A stretch of 64,000 nt of DNA. Source: Pedobacter jejuensis (GTDB lineage: Bacteria; Bacteroidota; Bacteroidia; Sphingobacteriales; Sphingobacteriaceae). The stretch is from the NCBI RefSeq assembly GCF_003725795.1, contig NZ_RBEE01000023.1, positions 372,001 through 436,000 on the forward strand. Reading direction: 5' to 3'. The notes under the pieces are model-generated. The model had not been told where the DNA came from, did not search any database, and worked only from the letters and a program-made list of their open reading frames with translations. The translations under genes and the position numbers were made by a program. Shown here piece after piece: positions 61,624-64,000 of the stretch. The number at the start of each line of letters is the position of its first letter. Positions within the stretch are counted from its first letter, which is position 1.

Positions 61624-63537
61624 TTAAACATCCATAAATTCCCAGGCACTATGGTAAGCGTTTAATTCTTCAGCATACTTCATAAAATCGTTATAAAATG
61701 CAAATCTTGATAAGGTACTTCCGTCGCCAATAACGATTAACTTCTTTTTTGCTCTGGTCATTGCTACATTCATTCTTCGAATATCTTGTAAAAAGCCAAT
61801 GGTACCTTCAGTATTGCTTCGGGTTAAACTAATATATACCACATCTCGCTCCTGCCCTTGAAAACTGTCAATCGTATTTACAGAGATATTATTAGCGTTA
61901 GCCATTAACTCAAGATTAGATTGCATTATTTCCTTTAATAAATGTACCTGCTGCTTATAAGGTGATATAACCGCAATACTTGGAAACTTTATGGAAGGTA
62001 TTTGATGCTTAATGCTATCTACGAGATTAACTAGATGTTTGAACAAAAAAACGGCTTCCTCAGGATTGGTAGTACTTGTTCCGTCTGCCTTTTCGTCGAA
62101 GCCGCAGCCTGATGTATCAATAAATAATAGAGGCTCATCATTTTCGAATAGTACGCGATTCGCTATAGCCGAATTTGCTATCAATTTATCATCGTAAAAT
62201 ACTTTAGAAGAATAGCCCATTATCTGTGTATTCATTCGGTATTGTTCATTTAGCAAAACAATTGATTCGGGATGTAAATGAACCAATTTTTCTAATAAGG
62301 TTTCTTTTAAACCTAAATTCGATGCCTCATTTGATTTTATGGTTGGTGATAGTTGAAGATGATCGCCAGCGAAAATAACTTTCTCAGCTTTTAAAATTGG
62401 TATCCAACAAGCGGGTTCAAGTGCTTGTCCGGCTTCATCAATTACAACAGTATTATATTTTAAGTTTTTAACCGTATAATGATTAGAACCCACCAAAGTT
62501 GCAGTAATAATTTGAGCATTATTAAATAGATTATCGATGATGTATTGCTCCGAGTTTTCTATTTCGCGACCAATTTTATGTGCCTCATCAAACAGTGCTT
62601 TTCTTTGGTCGCGTTCGGCTTTACCAAAGCTTCGCTTGTATTTATGAGCCATGTTCTTGTACTCGTTCGCTTGCTTTTTTAATGCTTTTATGGATTTCAT
62701 TTCTGGATGCTCGGCCATTTTATAATCAAGCGTTGCATGCATTAATCTTTCTGAAACCCGGGCAGGATTACCAACCCGAATAACATTTAACCCTTCTTCT
62801 GATAATTTCTCGGTTAGTAAATCAACAGCGGTATTGCTTGGCGCAACAACCAGTATTTTCTGATTTTCCTGCTTTGATAGTTCTTTTATCGCCTGAACCA
62901 AAGTTGTGGTTTTTCCGGTTCCTGGCGGACCATGAATAACAGCCAATTGATTGGCCGACAGTATCTTATTAACAGCTTCTTGTTGAGAAACATTTAACCT
63001 AGAAGAAGTGTACTGATAAACATTTTCATTAATCTCAGGATGCTCATTTGAGGTTAAAACCTTAATTAGCGTGTTTTTTGAATCATCTGCCGATAGTGAT
63101 ATTGCTTGTTTTAAAGCATGATGCATCTCATCATAGCTATTATTATCAAAAAGTAAATCAACACCCAGTTTTTCATCTTTTGTCCAATCGGGTAATTCAT
63201 CCAAACGCAAACTAATTTTCATTTTATTGCGATTTAAATGTGTAATTACACCATCAATTCTATCATTTTTAGCATCGTGATTGGAGAATAAAACTACAGA
63301 AGACCCGAAACGGAATTGTTGAGATAAATCTTGATGAGTGGTTCGTTCAACTTCTATAGTTAGGTAGTCTCCCCTGCCCATTTCCGTATTTCTAATGGCA
63401 ATTGGATACCATGTTAAACCTAAAGTTCGTCTGTCGGCTGCTGATGTATTTTCTGTTAATTTTAAGTATGCCTGATGATCGGCTTTACGTTCAATATTCA
63501 GTAAATCCTGAAGTTTATTAAAATAATCTTTTATCAA
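61624..63537 (-). CDS. Superfamily 1 helicase, UPF1/DNA2/IGHMBP2 type
   Basis: An SF1B helicase of about 637 residues. Walker A is VIHGPPGTGKTTTLVQAI, motif II is VIDEAGQALEPACWIP (DEAG), motif III is FAGDHLQLSPT, motif V is NTIDSFQGQERDVVYISL and motif VI is RRMNVAMTRAKKKLIVIGD. An OB-like region precedes the core. The open frame extends to an ATG at 63654, but that stretch overlaps DUF3037 by 79 bases and is not helicase-like; the first plausible start is TTG 63537 (IKDYFNKLQDLL). Role in DNA or RNA processing is not decided. Confidence 0.85.
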   Translation of the reverse strand: MIKDYFNKLQDLLNIERKADHQAYLKLTENTSAADRRTLGLTWYPIAIRNTEMGRGDYLTIEVERTTHQDLSQQFRFGSSVVLFSNHDAKNDRIDGVITHLNRNKMKISLRLDELPDWTKDEKLGVDLLFDNNSYDEMHHALKQAISLSADDSKNTLIKVLTSNEHPEINENVYQYTSSRLNVSQQEAVNKILSANQLAVIHGPPGTGKTTTLVQAIKELSKQENQKILVVAPSNTAVDLLTEKLSEEGLNVIRVGNPARVSERLMHATLDYKMAEHPEMKSIKALKKQANEYKNMAHKYKRSFGKAERDQRKALFDEAHKIGREIENSEQYIIDNLFNNAQIITATLVGSNHYTVKNLKYNTVVIDEAGQALEPACWIPILKAEKVIFAGDHLQLSPTIKSNEASNLGLKETLLEKLVHLHPESIVLLNEQYRMNTQIMGYSSKVFYDDKLIANSAIANRVLFENDEPLLFIDTSGCGFDEKADGTSTTNPEEAVFLFKHLVNLVDSIKHQIPSIKFPSIAVISPYKQQVHLLKEIMQSNLELMANANNISVNTIDSFQGQERDVVYISLTRSNTEGTIGFLQDIRRMNVAMTRAKKKLIVIGDGSTLSRFAFYNDFMKYAEELNAYHSAWEFMDV

Positions 63538-63575
63538 TGAGTGAAAATTAAGGGCAATAAAGAGTTTGAATGAAA

Positions 63576-63959
63576 TTACAATACCAACTGATGGTGTAAT
63601 CTTAAAAGTGTTTCTTCGGCATTTTGGCATAAACCAGGGTGCACTTTTGAGCATTGCACAACCGTACTTCTGGTAGCGGTAAGCCAGCGAAAACGTGAAG
63701 CCATGTCATATTGTCCGATAGAACCGGAACCAGCAGAACCTGCGCTAATTCTTTCAAAAGCAGATAAGTTTTCAATTATCTCATCTAAATCTAAATCAGC
63801 AGAAAAAGCCGAAATTCGGTTTTGATTTAATGCAAATATGGTTTTTAAAAATTTTTGCTTTGCACAGAATAGAATAATGCCCACGTTAATAAATTCTTCG
63901 CGTTCTACCCTTGGCATAACCCGAATTACAGCATACTCAAATAAGAATTTCTCTTGCAT
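63576..63959 (-). CDS. DUF3037 family protein
   Basis: A 127-residue protein matching DUF3037 by EYAVIRVMPRVEREEFINVGIILFC and the later GSIGQYDMASRFRWLTATRSTVVQ and VHPGLC blocks. Such proteins are usually encoded next to a HipA-like kinase gene; here the upstream gene lies beyond the window edge. The function is unknown. The helicase gene follows 38 bases downstream on the same strand. Confidence 0.83.
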   Translation of the reverse strand: MQEKFLFEYAVIRVMPRVEREEFINVGIILFCAKQKFLKTIFALNQNRISAFSADLDLDEIIENLSAFERISAGSAGSGSIGQYDMASRFRWLTATRSTVVQCSKVHPGLCQNAEETLLRLHHQLVL

Positions 63960-64000
63960 GCTGTGCTTCTTTTAAAAATATATCAGAATGGGCCAATCTA
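63937..64000 (-). CDS. Possible 3' end of an upstream gene
   Basis: On the minus strand a frame open to the window edge reads RLAHSDIFLKEAQHAREILI and stops at 63937, overlapping the DUF3037 start by 23 bases. By gene order it may be the end of a HipA-like kinase gene, but 20 residues are too few to assign. Confidence 0.25.
   Translation of the reverse strand, partial: RLAHSDIFLKEAQHAREILI

Overview
The window is an AT-rich chromosomal segment of a Bacteroidota bacterium, most likely a Pedobacter-like member of the Sphingobacteriaceae (inference). The reasons are -7 promoter boxes of the form TAnnTTTG, almost no Shine-Dalgarno sequences, an OmpA-family protein with a thrombospondin type 3 linker, DUF3857/transglutaminase proteins, an MbnP-like lipoprotein, and many intergenic palindromic repeats. 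It reads as core chromosome: no prophage, intact insertion sequence or CRISPR array was seen.

Layout. 0-11 kb: envelope acyltransferase and glycosyltransferase, TlpA-like thioredoxin, aroQ, xerD, prmC, ribD followed by a transporter/YigZ/nucleoside phosphorylase run, and a divergent galM/galK pair. 11-20 kb: rRNA/tRNA methyltransferase, OmpA-like porin, a DEAD-box protein with eroded motifs, a 1-kb non-coding stretch holding a tRNA-like cloverleaf (CAT anticodon) and strong terminators, an S66 carboxypeptidase, a YoeB-type toxin-antitoxin pair, a large conserved gene of unknown function, Hsp20 and a thioesterase. 20-29 kb: a MITE-like element, FAD-linked oxidase with folB, glutaryl-CoA-dehydrogenase-like enzyme, lysA and aspartokinase with two tiny membrane-protein genes between them on the other strand, and a phosphohexomutase.

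29-34.7 kb: the most distinctive block. It is a run of secreted metal and redox proteins: a small Cys-rich membrane protein, an MbnP-like lipoprotein, an MbnH/MauG-like di-heme peroxidase, a beta-barrel whose mature end starts with CDICGC, a lipoprotein, a Sco copper chaperone and a mono-heme cytochrome c. It ends at the RNase P RNA gene. This looks like a methanobactin-independent copper handling system.

35-51.7 kb: sigma-54 type response regulator, ClC channel, RluA, HI0933 flavoprotein, purK-purE, YqgE, pdxH, 3-hydroxyacyl-CoA dehydrogenase, ruvB, a GNAT-nitrilase fusion, queG, an M1 peptidase and a DnaQ-like exonuclease. 51.8-64 kb: two tandem DUF3857/transglutaminase proteins (the first lacking the catalytic Cys and His), a 40-residue membrane protein, an SDR/DUF2867 protein, an L,D-transpeptidase-like protein, topB, a lone receiver domain, a UPF1/DNA2-type helicase and DUF3037.

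Two themes cut across the window. First, several genes have a -7 box only 3 to 7 bases before the ATG, which predicts leaderless mRNAs. Second, at least four families of intergenic inverted repeats occur, including one dispersed element with interleaved arms seen in two copies.
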